Origin: Arenimonas daejeonensis
GTDB lineage: Bacteria; Pseudomonadota; Gammaproteobacteria; Xanthomonadales; Xanthomonadaceae
Length of the DNA: 64,000 nucleotides
Reading direction: 5' to 3'
Assembly (NCBI RefSeq): GCF_007993735.1
Contig: NZ_CP042453.1
Coordinates: 496,001-560,000, forward strand
Shown: positions 50,905 to 60,719 of the stretch, in pieces
Position numbering within the stretch: position 1 is the stretch's first letter
How the letters are laid out: every line of letters begins with the position of its first letter
Translations under genes and position numbers: made by a program
The notes under the pieces: model-generated
Databases searched by the model: none
The model's input: the letters and a program-made list of their open reading frames with translations, nothing else
What the model was told of the DNA's origin: nothing

Positions 50905-53849
50905 GTGGCTGAAGCCGCCCATCCCCTGCCGCTGGCAAAGGCGCTCACCGCACGCACGCAGCAGCTCTGCGTCGGCCTGGAGCAGGGCATCGCCGACCTC
51001 TACGACCTGGTCACGCCGGTCACGGCCGAACTGCTGCGCTGGTGGTTCGGCGACGAGGCCTGCCAGGCGCGCGGCGTGAATTTCCACACCGGCCAGCGCC
51101 AGGCCATCCTCAACGCCATCGTTGCGCACGAGGTGCTTGGCTGCACCGACCTGGCGCACCTGTATCGCGAAGTTTGCCCCGGGGCTCTGCTGGAGGATGA
51201 CCGGCTGATCGAGGTGTCGCGGCCGCACCACGCACACCCGAAGTACTGCCTGAAGATGGCCACCGGCACCGGCAAGACCTGGGTGCTGCAGGCGCTCATT
51301 GTGTGGCAGTTGCTAAACCGCAGCGCCGCCCAGGACGAGGGGCGCGACGACCCGCGCTTCACCCGCCGCTTCCTGCTGGTGGCGCCGGGCCTGATCGTCT
51401 ACGAACGCCTGCTCGATGCCTTTCTCGGCAAACAGCGCGAGGACGGCCAGCGCGATTTCGCCTGCGCCGACCTGGCGGTCCATGCCGACCTGTTCCTGCC
51501 GCCAGCCTGCCGCGAACAGGTGCACCAGTTCGTGCGCGGCAACACCTGCAGCAAGGCCGAGATCGGCCTGAAGGCGACCGGCAACGGGCTGATCGCCATC
51601 ACCAACTGGCACCTGCTGAGCGACGCGGGTGAGGAAGAGGAAGAACTCGAATCGGAAGAGGCGGTGCTGACGCCCGTCGTCGCGCCGGCGGCCGACATCG
51701 TCGCCAGGCGCGTGCTGCCGGTGGCACCCGGCCGCGCGACCGGCAATGCCCTGGACATGCTCGACCGCCGCTGGGCCCGCGGCAACGTGCTGGCCTATCT
51801 CGCCGGGCTGCCGGACCTGATGGTCTTCAACGACGAAGCCCACCACATCCACGAGATCCGCAAGGCCGGCGAAGCCAGCGAGGTGGAGTGGCAGAAGAGC
51901 CTGCTGCGCCTGGCCGAAGGCAAGGGACGGCGATTCGTGCAGGTCGACTTCTCGGCCACGCCCTACAACGACCTGGGCACGGCAAAACGGAAGTCCAAGG
52001 CCTGGTTCCCGCACATCATCGTCGACTTTGACCTGAAGGCGGCGATGCGTCTGGGCCTCGTGAAATCGCTGGTGCTGGACAAGCGCAAGGCGATCACCGA
52101 CGCGCTGCCCCTGGAATTCAAGGCCGAACGCGACGCCGACGGCAACGTCGCGCTTTCCGACGGCCAGAAGATCATGCTGCGCGCCGGCCTGCAGAAGCTG
52201 CGGCGGCTGGAGGCCGACTTCGCGAAGGTGGACCCGGAGCGCAAGCCGAAGATGATGGTGGTCTGCGAGGACACCACGATCACGCCGCTCGTGGCCGACT
52301 TATGGAAGAGGAAGGCCTGCAGCCGGACGATGTGCTGACCGTGGATTCAGGGAAGAAAGCCGAACTCGGCGAGAAGGAGTGGGCGCCGCTGCGCCAGCGC
52401 CTGTTCGATATCGACCGGCATGCGCAGCCGCGCGTGATCGTCAGCGTACTGATGCTGCGCGAGGGTTTCGACGTCAACAACATCTGCGTGATCGTGCCGC
52501 TGCGGGCGTCCGGGGCGCAGATCCTGCTGGAACAGACCATCGGCCGCGGCCTGCGCCTGATGTGGCGAGATCCGGAGTTCGCCGACCTCAAACGCGAGAA
52601 CCGCGAACGCATCAACCGCGGCGAAGAGCCGGGCAGCCTGGTCGACATCCTTTCGATCGTCGAACACCCGGCCTTCCAGTCCTTCTACGACGAGTTGATG
52701 TCCGAGGGCCTGGTCGGCACCACCGGCGACGACGACGAGGGCGGCACGACCGGCGACCTCGTCGCCGCGACGCTGCGACCCGGTTTCGAGGCCTACGACA
52801 TCCCCATTCCCTTCGTCCTGCACGAAGCGGACGAAGAACTTCGGCATTCGCACATCGACATCGCCGCGCTGCCGCCCTTCGGCGCCATGGGCCGCGCCGA
52901 ACTTGCGGTCCTGGTCGGCAAGGGCGAAACGTTCGTGTCCAAGGACCTGCAGAGCGCGACGCTGTTCGGCGACTACCGTGTCGCCGGCGCCGTGATGGGC
53001 GTCAGCGGCTACAACGAACTGCTGTCGCGCCTGACCCGGCGCATCGCCCAGGCGCAGAACGCGCCGCTGCCCGGCGGCAACCGCATCGCCAGCCACCTGC
53101 CCCGACCCTACCAGCAGACCGGCAGCGTGGAGCTGGCGGCGGCCGTGGACGACTTCATCCGCGAGCGCCTGTTCGGCGAACCCTTCGAACCCTTGCTGGA
53201 CGAAGGCTGGCGCCTGCTGGCCTTGCAGCCGGTGGTCGACCACATCGTCAAGGTGTTCGGCCTGGCCCTGCACCAGGCTGAACAGCGCGCGCCCTACGGC
53301 GACACCGAAATCCGCTACCGCCACCTCTCGGAAGTGGACCGGATCATGGTGCGCGAAAGCGGTTCGCTGGAAGTTTCCAAGTGCATCTACGACCGGCTCG
53401 GTTATCCATCCCGCGCCGGCGGCCTGGAGCGCGCCTTCATCGAATGGGCCCAGGCCGACAGCGGCGTGCAGGCCTTCTGCCGCATCAGCGAGAACCGCCA
53501 CGCCTTCATGCGCCTGCGTTACCTGAAGGACGACGGCATCGCCGCGCACTACCATCCGGACTTCCTGGTGCGGACCGCCGACGCCGTCTATCTGGCCGAG
53601 ACCAAGGCCCAAGGCCAGCTCACGCACCCGAACGTGCAGCGCAAGTTGAAAGCCGCCGTCGCTTGGTGCGAGCGCGTCAACGCACTGGCGCCCGAACACC
53701 GCGACGGCCGGACCTGGCACTACGCCCTGTTGGGCGAGGAGCTGTTCCACGACTGGCGCGAAAAGGGCGCGCGCCTGCAGGAGCTGCTGGCATTCTCGCG
53801 CGTCCGCCCGAGTCCGGGCCGGGAAGCCCAAGCGGCGTTGGATCTCTGA
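50905..53849 (+). CDS. res: Type III-like restriction enzyme, DEAD/DEAH helicase with PD-(D/E)xK nuclease (Res), one frameshift
   Basis: About 980 residues from a GTG start. Helicase motifs are MATGTGKTWVLQAL (near residue 117), VFNDEAHHIH (near 308), DFSATPY (near 349), then VLMLREGFDVNNICVIVPLRA and LEQTIGRGLRLMW (motif VI). The C-terminal nuclease reads HYHPDFLVR and YLAETKAQG, a PD...ExK site (near residues 886-898). The frame breaks near 52300; one C gives VADFMEEEGLQPDDVLTVDS. It cuts DNA not methylated by the Mod partner. A BPTD_3080-like subfamily is possible. A HigBA pair separates it from mod. Confidence 0.9.
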
Positions 53850-53856
53850 CTGCCGC

Positions 53857-54636
53857 TCAGTGCATCACCGGCGGCGCCGGTGCCCGCGCCGCGCGCAGCC
53901 GCTCGCGGGCGACGCGCCGCAGGGTCTGGCGGAGCCCGGGTGGGAACGGGGTATGCCGGCCACAATGCCGGAGGATCAGCGCGTCGTCCTGGGCATCGCC
54001 CAGACGGGTCGCCTCGTCGGCGGGTACGGTCCGCCCCGGATACAGCGCCGGCAGTTCCTGCACCAGCAGGTGCTCCTGCTGGCGCAGGCGGCGCAGGCGG
54101 CGGCGCAGCACGTGCCAACGTTCTTCCTCCCCGGGGTGGCGTTCGACGCGCCGGCGCGCCTTGAGCAGGCGCCGTTCGCTGCGCACGATCGCGGCGGCCA
54201 CGATGGACTCGTCCACGCTCTCCCAGTCCAGCCTGGCCAGTCGCATGGCCAGGGCCACGACACGATCGCGCCGGCGCCGGAAGTCGGGATCGCGGGACAA
54301 GGCCCGCGCCATCAGATCATCGCGACGCTGCCGCGCCAGTCCGATCGCTTCCGGCCACTCGGCGTCCAGTTCCTGTGGGGCGCCCTGGCCGAGCCGCTCC
54401 AGGCCTTCGATCAAGGCCTGCGCGTCCCGCAGCGGCGCGAGGCCACGGCACAGCTGGCCGATGTCGTCGTCCAGGCGACGGCTGGCACTGCCCAGGCAAG
54501 ACCGGCCCAAGGCCAGCGTGGCGCGGGTCCGGCGCAGGTGCTTGCGCGCCTGGTGCACGCCCTTGTGCCGGGTCTCGTCGGGACGGGCCAGCTCGGCCGC
54601 CGCGGCCTGCAGTTCGGCCAGCGCGAAGGCGCGCAA
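53857..54636 (-). CDS. CHAD-domain protein
   Basis: At least 259 residues. The CHAD signature includes VHQARKHLRRTRATLALG near the N-terminus, then RLDDDIGQLCRGLAPLRDAQALIEGL, and many Arg/His residues as expected of a polyphosphate-binding helical domain. There is no N-terminal CYTH domain. The N-terminus is uncertain: the frame begins at a TTG (54636) and extends upstream without a good ATG; an MQEGANYLKRHR start lies in another frame. It is convergent with res, whose stop is eight bases away. Confidence 0.78.
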   Translation of the reverse strand: MRAFALAELQAAAAELARPDETRHKGVHQARKHLRRTRATLALGRSCLGSASRRLDDDIGQLCRGLAPLRDAQALIEGLERLGQGAPQELDAEWPEAIGLARQRRDDLMARALSRDPDFRRRRDRVVALAMRLARLDWESVDESIVAAAIVRSERRLLKARRRVERHPGEEERWHVLRRRLRRLRQQEHLLVQELPALYPGRTVPADEATRLGDAQDDALILRHCGRHTPFPPGLRQTLRRVARERLRAARAPAPPVMH

Positions 54637-54873
54637 TCGCTCGCCAGGCAGGAGGGCCGATGAACCGGACGTGCCTGTCGGGTCGCGTGTTCCGCCACGC
54701 GGTGCCGCTTAAGGTAATTCGCGCCTTCCTGCATCGTTCGCGCCCCTGACTCGGGAGGACGCCAGTCTAGGGCCAATCCGTTTCCGCGCATTGATCCGCA
54801 TCAAGCTGCCGCGAGCCGACCGGGCACACCGCCGCGCAGCCGGAAATCGGCTGGAGCAGGCGCCCCAGCCTGC

Positions 54874-55958
54874 TCATCCCGCTCCGGCCGCCGCCGCGCG
54901 CGTCGGCGTCGGCACCGAGTACCTGATGATGCGCGCCAGCACCCCGTGTACTGCTTCCAGAACCCGCCGCTGTTGTAGTGCACGCCGTAACGCGCGCAGA
55001 TCTCGCGCACGCGCGGGGCGATGCGCGGGTAGTGCGGCGCCGGCAGGTCGGGGAACAGGTGGTGTTCGATCTGGTGGCTGAGGTAGCCGGTCAGCACGTG
55101 GAAGAGCTTGCCGCCCTCGAGGTTGCTCGAACCCTGGATCTGGCGCAGGTACCAGCCGCCGCGGGTTTCCTCCTCCACTTTGCGCCGCGTGTAGGTCTGC
55201 ACGTTTTCGGTGAAGTGGCCGCAGAAGATGATGGCGTTCGTCCACACGTTGCGGATCAGGTTCGCCGCCAGGTTGCCCAGCAGCACACGCGGCCACTGCC
55301 AGAAGGCCAGCGCCGGGAACAGCACGTAGTCCTTGAACAGCTGCCGCCCGGCCTTGCGCAGGAAGGGCCGCATGCGCTCGCGGAACTCGGCGCGTTTCAT
55401 CCTGCCCTTCAGGAAACGGCCGATCTTGATGTCGTGCACCGCCACGCCCCACTGGAAGTTGATGCACAGCAGGAAATACCAGAACGGCTGCAGCAGGGTC
55501 GCCGGCTTCCACTTCTGCTGGCCGCTCAGGCGCAGCATGCCGTAGCCGAAATCGTGGTCCTTTCCGATGACGTTGGTGTGGTCGTGGTGTTCGACGTTAT
55601 GCGAGTTCCGCCAGTGGTCGCCGTCGCAGACGATGTCCCACTCATACGTGGCCGAGTTGAACGACGGGTCGTTCATGAAATCGTACTGGCCGTGCATCAC
55701 GTTGTGGCCGATCTCCATGTTCTCCATGATCTTGGCCGCGGCCAGGCTGATCACGCCGGCGATCCAGCTGACCGGGCCCCAGCCGAACATCAGCAGGCCG
55801 CGGCCGGCGATCGCCGAACCCTGCACGATGCCGCGCATGCGGCGGATGTGGCGGGCGTCGGCTTCACCCACCTGCGCGAACGCTTCCACGCGCAGCGCGT
55901 CCAGCTCGGCCTGGAAACGGGCCAGCGATTCGGGATCAAGTCGGGTCTTGGCGATCAT
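54874..55958 (-). CDS. Membrane fatty-acid desaturase (DesB-like), one frameshift
   Basis: About 361 residues. Three histidine boxes are visible: GHNVMHG (near residue 90), HNVEHHDH (near 122) and HQIEHHLFP (near 295), which bind the diiron centre. The C-terminus is shifted near 54945; repair gives FWKQYTGVLARIIRYSVP with stop at 54874. It lies 14 bases downstream of the ferredoxin-type reductase gene, an arrangement matching the P. aeruginosa DesB locus as I recall it. It probably introduces a double bond into acyl-CoA or lipid acyl chains, with electrons from the reductase. Confidence 0.93.
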
Positions 55959-55972
55959 GGGCTTCCTCGATG

Positions 55973-57069
55973 TCACGGCATCAGCTCGACGGCGCTGTCG
56001 GGCGTGGAGATGCACAGCTGGATCCACTCCTCGCCCGGGCCCGAAGCCTGGCCGGTGAGCCGGTTGGTGACGGTGCCGCTGCGCTTGCGGCACTGGCAGG
56101 TGCGGCAGATGCCGCGGCGGCATCCGAACTTCGGCTGCAGGCCGGCGGCCTCGGCGGCGTCGAGCAGGGTCTGGCCGGTGCGTGCGGTGAAAACGCGCGT
56201 CGTTTCGCCGTAGACCACGACGTGTTCCTGCGCCTGCGGATCCACCGGCGCGGCGCGGCGGCCGAAACTTTCGCTCTGCAGGCGGTCGCGCAGGCCGGCG
56301 GCGTCGAACATCGCCTCGACCGTGCGCATGAAGCCGTCGGGACCACACAGCAGCGTCTCGCGCTCGCGCCAGTCGGGCACCCGCGCGGCGATCCGGGTCG
56401 CGTCGAGCTGTCCGTGTTCGCCCGTGCAATGCAGCTGCACGCGCAGGCCGGGGAAGTCCGCGGACAGCGCCTTGAGTTCATCCGCGAAGATCGCGTCCGC
56501 TTCCGTGCGCACGCTGTGCAGCAGCTGCACCGACCGCTGCGGCGCCCGCGCCGCCAGGTCCTGCAACAGCGCCATCATCGGCGTGATGCCGCTGCCGGCA
56601 CCGAGCATCAGCAGCGGCGAATCGTCGCGTCGCGGCTGGAAGTCTCCTGGGCGCGGCCCAGCCGCAGCACCTGGCCCGGCTGCAGGCGGTGCGCCGCCGC
56701 GGATACCGGACCTTCCGGCTTGGCCTTGATGGTCAGGCGGACCAGGCCGTCCGGGCGTGGAGCGTGCGAGAAGCTGAAGCAGCGCGCCTGGCGGGCGCCA
56801 TTGATCTCGAGCTCCAGCAGGACGTGCTGGCCTGGCCGGAAGCCGGCGAATCGGCGGTTCGGCCGCAGCCACAGACTGCGCACACCGGGCGCCTCGTCCA
56901 CCACCCGCAGCACCCGCGCCGTCGATTCGGTGAACGACCAGGCCGGATTCAGCACCCGGGCCAGCCGGTTCCAGGCCTGTACGTCGTTCAGCGGCGCCCA
57001 CAGGGGATGCCGCCAGAGGCGCTGGACGGGCGAAACAGGGCGCTGGGCAGGGGTGGGCGAGGGAATCAT
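55973..57069 (-). CDS. Ferredoxin-type reductase with C-terminal 2Fe-2S domain, electron donor for the desaturase, one frameshift
   Basis: About 365 residues. The FAD-binding domain contains FAGFRPGQHVLLEL and RCFSFSHAP, the NAD(P)H domain LLMLGAGSGITPMMALLQDL with LLHSVRTEADAIFADEL and ETLLCGPDGFM. The C-terminal ferredoxin has FGCRRGICRTCQC and LC, that is Cys-x4-Cys-x2-Cys and a later Cys. The frame breaks near 56640 (repair gives RAQGDFQPRRDDSPLLMLG). It is encoded before the desaturase and divergent from the TetR gene, so the TetR protein likely controls both. Confidence 0.93.
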
Positions 57070-57084
57070 TCCGGGTCCGGTCTT

Positions 57085-57106
57085 TGGGTGAACATATGTT
57101 TACCCA
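57085..57106. promoter_or_regulatory. Palindromic operator between the reductase and TetR genes (DesT-like)
   Basis: A 22-base near-perfect palindrome has arms TGGGTGAACAT and ATGTTTACCCA, with only one mismatched pair. It is 16 bases upstream of the reductase ATG (57069). DesT in Pseudomonas binds a related GTGAAC-centred palindrome, from memory. The site is placed to control reductase and desaturase. Confidence 0.75.
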
Positions 57107-57224
57107 ACATCAACGGAGTTTCCACTCCAAACGCCCGTTCCGGAGCCGGCCGCCTATACTGGCGCCCAGCCCCGGAGTCGCCCGCTCCGCTGGAAGCCCC
57201 GCCGTTCCGGCTCTGGAGACCGCT

Positions 57225-57887
57225 TTGTCCGTCAGCAAACCCGCCTCCCTGCCGTCCGAATCGGAAGCCCCGGTCACCCGCATCGAGCGCAAGGAACGTA
57301 CCCGGCAACGCCTGGTCGAGGCCGCGCTGTCGCTGATCGGCCAAGGCCGCGGTTACTCCTCGCTGGGCCTGCGCGAGATCACCCGCGAAGCGGGCGTGGT
57401 GCCGGCCGCCTTCTACCGCCACTTCCGCGACCTGGACGAACTGGGACTGGCCCTGGTCGAAATGGGCGGCGTCACCCTGCGCCGGCTGCTGCGCGAGGCG
57501 CGCCGCGACGGCATTCCGCCCACCGACATGCTTCGCGGCTCGGTGTTGATCTACAAACGTTTCGTCGAGGAACGACCGCTGGTGTTCCGCTTCATCGCCG
57601 GCGAACGCGGCGGCGGCTCACGCGCCATCCGCCAGGCGATCCGCACCGAGGAAAGCCACTTCGCTTCGGAAATGGCCCAGGACCTGCGCGCCCTCGGCAC
57701 CCTGCCGGACCTCTCGAGCGCCAGCCTGCAGATGATCTGCGGCCTGGTGGTGACGACCATGCTCAACGCGGCCTCGGACATCCTCGACCTGCCGCCGGGC
57801 CAGCCGCGCCAGGAACAGGAGCTGGTCGAGAACTTCGTGCGGCAGCTGCGGCTGGTGTTCCTCGGCGCGCGCCACTGGCGCGAATAG
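57225..57887 (+). CDS. desT: TetR-family regulator of unsaturated fatty-acid genes (DesT/FabR-like)
   Basis: 220 residues from a TTG at 57225, chosen because GGAG lies six bases upstream; in-frame codons further up run through the operator. The helix-turn-helix is RIERKERTRQRLVEAALSLIGQGRGYSSLGLREITREAGVVPAAFYRHF. The ligand domain is helical and has VFRFIAGERGGGS, found in FabR/DesT. These proteins sense acyl-CoA saturation and control desaturase expression. Neighbourhood with desaturase and reductase supports this. A TATACT at 57155-57160 is its likely -10. Confidence 0.88.
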   Translation: MSVSKPASLPSESEAPVTRIERKERTRQRLVEAALSLIGQGRGYSSLGLREITREAGVVPAAFYRHFRDLDELGLALVEMGGVTLRRLLREARRDGIPPTDMLRGSVLIYKRFVEERPLVFRFIAGERGGGSRAIRQAIRTEESHFASEMAQDLRALGTLPDLSSASLQMICGLVVTTMLNAASDILDLPPGQPRQEQELVENFVRQLRLVFLGARHWRE

Positions 57888-57891
57888 GTCT

Positions 57892-59214
57892 TCAGCCCGC
57901 GGGCAGGTCCAGGCCCGCGATCAGGCCCGAGGCCTCCGAGGCCAGCGTCAGTCGCCCGCCATAGCCCCCGGCGATGTCCTGCACGATCGCCAGGCCCAGG
58001 CCCGAGCCGGGTGTGCGTTCGTCCAGGCGCACGCCGCGCCCGGTGACTTCCTCCAGCGCTTCCGCCGGCAGGCCGGGGCCATCGTCGCGCACCTCGATCC
58101 TCAAGCGCCCCGCATCGGCCGCAACGCCCACGCGCACCTTCGACCGCGCCCACTTGCCGGCGTTGTCGAGCAGGTTGCCCAGCATTTCCTCGAGATCCTC
58201 GCGGCTGCCGGCGAATACGGCGTCGGCGCCGGGCATTCGTTCGAACACCACGCCGCGATCGGCGTGGACACGCTGCATGAGGGCGATCAGGGCGTCCACC
58301 ACCGCCGCCACCGGCGTGCGGCTGCGCTGGTCGGCGGTGACGCTGCGGCCCAGGTGGCGGTCCACCGAGGCCTGCATGTTCGCCACCTGGGCCAGCACCT
58401 GCGCCGGCAGTTGCGGGCCGGGGCGCTGGGCTTCCAGCGACAGCACGGTCAGCGGCGTCTTCAGCGCGTGCGCCAGGTCCTGGGCGGCGGTGCGGGCGCG
58501 CTGCACCGAACGGTCGTGGTGTTCGAGCAGTTCGTTGAGGTGGTTGGCCAGCGGCGCGACTTCCGGTGGCAAGCCCTCGGTCGGGAAACTCGCGGCCTCG
58601 CCGCGGCGCACTCGCGCGGCGGTGTCGGCCAGTCGGGTCAGCGGACGCAGTGCGAAACCCACCTGCAGGGCCAGCAGCAGCAACAGGGTCACCGCCACCA
58701 CCGCCACCGCACCGCCCGCGAGCAGGCGGAAGTCGGCGGCTTCGGCGCTGAGCTCGGCGCGGTCCGCTGCGACGATGAACACCACCGGACGGGGCAGGTC
58801 CGGGTAACGCACGGCCTGCACCAGCACGCGCAGGGTTTCGTCGCGTGGGCCCTTCACCTCGCGTACGCGCGGCCGGCCGGGTTTGTCGGGCAGGGCGATG
58901 TCCAGGCTGCCGTCCCACAAGGACCGTGACTGGAACTGGCGGTCGCCGGCCACCACGCGCCAATAGTGGCCGGAATACAGCTGGGCGTAGTGCTGGTCCT
59001 CGGGCTCGTTCTGCAGCGCGAATCCGCCGCGATCGTCCACTTCGCCCATCACGATCAGGGTCTGCAGCTCGTCGGCGAGGTCACGGTCGAACGCACGTTC
59101 GCTGGCTTCGGTGAAGGCCTGGCCCAGCCACCACGCCACCGCGAGCGACGCCAGCAGCACGCCCACGCTGCCCGAGACCAGCAGCCGCAGGCGCAGCGAC
59201 CGGCGGTCGATCAC
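57892..59214 (-). CDS. Sensor histidine kinase (PhoQ-like)
   Basis: 440 residues. Two helices (near residues 10-30 and 165-190) flank a periplasmic sensor of about 130 residues, then a HAMP-like PLTRLADTAARVRRGE. The phosphorylated His is in AQDLAHALKTPLTVL, the N box is MLGNLLDNAGKWA, and G boxes are RDDGPGLP and GSGLGLAIV. The start overlaps the response regulator gene by four bases. It is the third gene of the PepSY-regulator-kinase operon. The signal is unknown; a cation or envelope stimulus is likely. Confidence 0.92.
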   Translation of the reverse strand: MIDRRSLRLRLLVSGSVGVLLASLAVAWWLGQAFTEASERAFDRDLADELQTLIVMGEVDDRGGFALQNEPEDQHYAQLYSGHYWRVVAGDRQFQSRSLWDGSLDIALPDKPGRPRVREVKGPRDETLRVLVQAVRYPDLPRPVVFIVAADRAELSAEAADFRLLAGGAVAVVAVTLLLLLALQVGFALRPLTRLADTAARVRRGEAASFPTEGLPPEVAPLANHLNELLEHHDRSVQRARTAAQDLAHALKTPLTVLSLEAQRPGPQLPAQVLAQVANMQASVDRHLGRSVTADQRSRTPVAAVVDALIALMQRVHADRGVVFERMPGADAVFAGSREDLEEMLGNLLDNAGKWARSKVRVGVAADAGRLRIEVRDDGPGLPAEALEEVTGRGVRLDERTPGSGLGLAIVQDIAGGYGGRLTLASEASGLIAGLDLPAG

Positions 59215-59873
59215 GGCAACTCCATCAGGCGGAAGCCCTTTCCGCGTTCGGTGACCAGGCGGTCGGCGCCGATCTTGCGGCGGATGCGGCCGATCAGCAC
59301 GTCCAGCACGTTCGAATCGGGGTCGTAACCCTGTTCGTACACGTGTTCGCCCAGCTCGCTGCGACTGACGGTCGCGTCGCGGCGGTGCATCAGGTAAGCG
59401 AGGATGCGATGTTCCTGCGCAGTCAGCGACAACGCTTCGCCACGCAGGGTGAAACGGCCGGCGTTGTCGTCCAGCGACAGGCCACCGCAGGCCAGCTGTG
59501 GATGCGCATGGCCGCCGCTGCGCCGGATCAGCGCGCGCAGGCGCAGCACCAGTTCTTCGGTGGCGAAGGGCTTGACCAGATAGTCGTCGGCGCCGGCGTC
59601 GAAACCGGCGAGCTTGTCGTGCCAGCGGCCGCGCGCGGTCAGCACGATCACCGGCAGGCGCTGGCCGTTGCCGCGCCAGGCGTCGAGCACGCTCAGGCCA
59701 TCCATGCCGGGCAGGCCCAGGTCGAGCACGGCGGCGTCGTAGGTTTCGGTCTGGCCGCGGAACTCGGCGTCCACGCCGTCGGCGGCGTGATCCACGGCAT
59801 AACCGGCCTCGGTGAGCGCGGCGGCGAGGCGCTGCGCCAGGTCGGCGTCGTCTTCGACCAGCAGCACGCGCAT
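59211..59873 (-). CDS. OmpR/PhoP-family response regulator
   Basis: 220 residues. The receiver domain has VEDDADLA, the phosphorylated Asp51 in AAVLDLGLPGMDG, LTARGRWHDKLAGFDAGADDYLVKPF, and the winged-helix DNA-binding domain (LTAQEHRILAYLMHRRDATVSRSELGEHVYEQG with SNVLDVLIGRIRRKIG). It is translationally coupled to the PepSY gene upstream (TGATG) and overlaps the kinase gene. A CCTAAC/GTTAGG pair in the divergent promoter region is a candidate binding site. Confidence 0.93.
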   Translation of the reverse strand: MRVLLVEDDADLAQRLAAALTEAGYAVDHAADGVDAEFRGQTETYDAAVLDLGLPGMDGLSVLDAWRGNGQRLPVIVLTARGRWHDKLAGFDAGADDYLVKPFATEELVLRLRALIRRSGGHAHPQLACGGLSLDDNAGRFTLRGEALSLTAQEHRILAYLMHRRDATVSRSELGEHVYEQGYDPDSNVLDVLIGRIRRKIGADRLVTERGKGFRLMELP

Positions 59874-60166
59874 CAGTCGTCCTCGACCTCGACCTCGAGC
59901 AGCGCGCCGGTGCGCACGTCGTACTCGAGTTCGCGGATCACGCCGTCGTCACCGAGGATCTCCACCTCATATTCATCGCCTTCGAGTTCCACTTCCAGCA
60001 CCTGGCCGGGATGGCGGCGCTGGGCATCGGCCAGCACCTCGGCCAGCGGCACCATTTCGCCCCGCGCCACGGCGGCACGCACGCGCTCGTGGTCGCGCGC
60101 CGACAGCTCGGCGGCGGCCGCGGGCATCACGGACAGGAGGCAGAGCAGGAACAGGCAGGCGCGCAT
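59873..60166 (-). CDS. PepSY-domain periplasmic protein
   Basis: 97 residues. The signal peptide is MRACLFLLCLLSVMPAAAA. The mature domain carries VPLAEVLADAQRRHPGQVLEVELEGDEYEVEILGDDGVIRELEYDVRTGALLEVE, the PepSY fold. It is the first gene of the operon with the response regulator and kinase, and overlaps the regulator's start by one base. PepSY proteins beside two-component genes often modulate the sensor or bind metal/peptide. A second PepSY gene is divergent at 60285. Confidence 0.85.
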   Translation of the reverse strand: MRACLFLLCLLSVMPAAAAELSARDHERVRAAVARGEMVPLAEVLADAQRRHPGQVLEVELEGDEYEVEILGDDGVIRELEYDVRTGALLEVEVEDD

Positions 60167-60184
60167 GCCGGCAGCATGCCCTGG

Positions 60185-60229
60185 GCCCTAACTTCTGGGT
60201 GAACGGGGCGCTCATTCCCGCGTTAGGGC
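60185..60229. promoter_or_regulatory. Inverted repeat in the divergent PepSY promoter region
   Basis: GCCCTAAC (60185-60192) and GTTAGGGC (60222-60229) form 8-bp arms 29 bases apart. They sit between the two divergent PepSY genes, about 20 bases from one start and 55 from the other. It may be a regulator binding pair or a loop structure. Confidence 0.45.
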
Positions 60230-60284
60230 CGGCCCGGAAACTGGCCCTCACCGCGTCATCCGACGCCTCCACGGAGCCTCCCCG

Positions 60285-60719
60285 ATGAACAAGTCCCTCC
60301 TGACCGCCGCCCTGGTCCTGGCCGGCCTGGGCAACACCGCCTTCGCCGCCGTCGCCGCCGGCCCGAACGAGATCACCGACACCCTGCGCGCCGCCGGATA
60401 CGCCGAAGTCCGCGAGCTCGAGTACGACGACGGCCTGTGGGAAGCCGAAGTGCGCCGCGCGAACGGCCTGTGGGGCGAAGTGTCCATCGACCCGGCGAAT
60501 GGCGAGGTGTTCGACGCCGCTTCCGCGCGCCCGCTCATCGACCTGCCGCAGGTGCTGGCATCGCTCGAGCGCGCCGGTTACCAGCAGGTGCACGACGTCG
60601 ACCGCGACGGCGCGCTGTGGGATGCCGACGCCTACGATGCCCGGGGCCAACGTGTCGAACTGCGCATCAGCGGTTACGACGGCCGCATCGTGACCGTACG
60701 CGCCGACAACGAAGACTGA
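60285..60719 (+). CDS. Secreted protein with two PepSY-like repeats
   Basis: 144 residues with signal peptide MNKSLLTAALVLAGLGNTAFA. The first repeat is ITDTLRAAGYAEVRELEYDDGLWEAEVRRANGLWGEVSIDPANGEV and the second LPQVLASLERAGYQQVHDVDRDGALWDADAYDARGQRVELRISGYDGRIV. Both resemble PepSY domains. It is divergent from the PepSY-regulator-kinase operon and overlaps the lipoprotein gene by one base. It may be part of the regulon or compete for the same ligand. Confidence 0.85.
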   Translation: MNKSLLTAALVLAGLGNTAFAAVAAGPNEITDTLRAAGYAEVRELEYDDGLWEAEVRRANGLWGEVSIDPANGEVFDAASARPLIDLPQVLASLERAGYQQVHDVDRDGALWDADAYDARGQRVELRISGYDGRIVTVRADNED

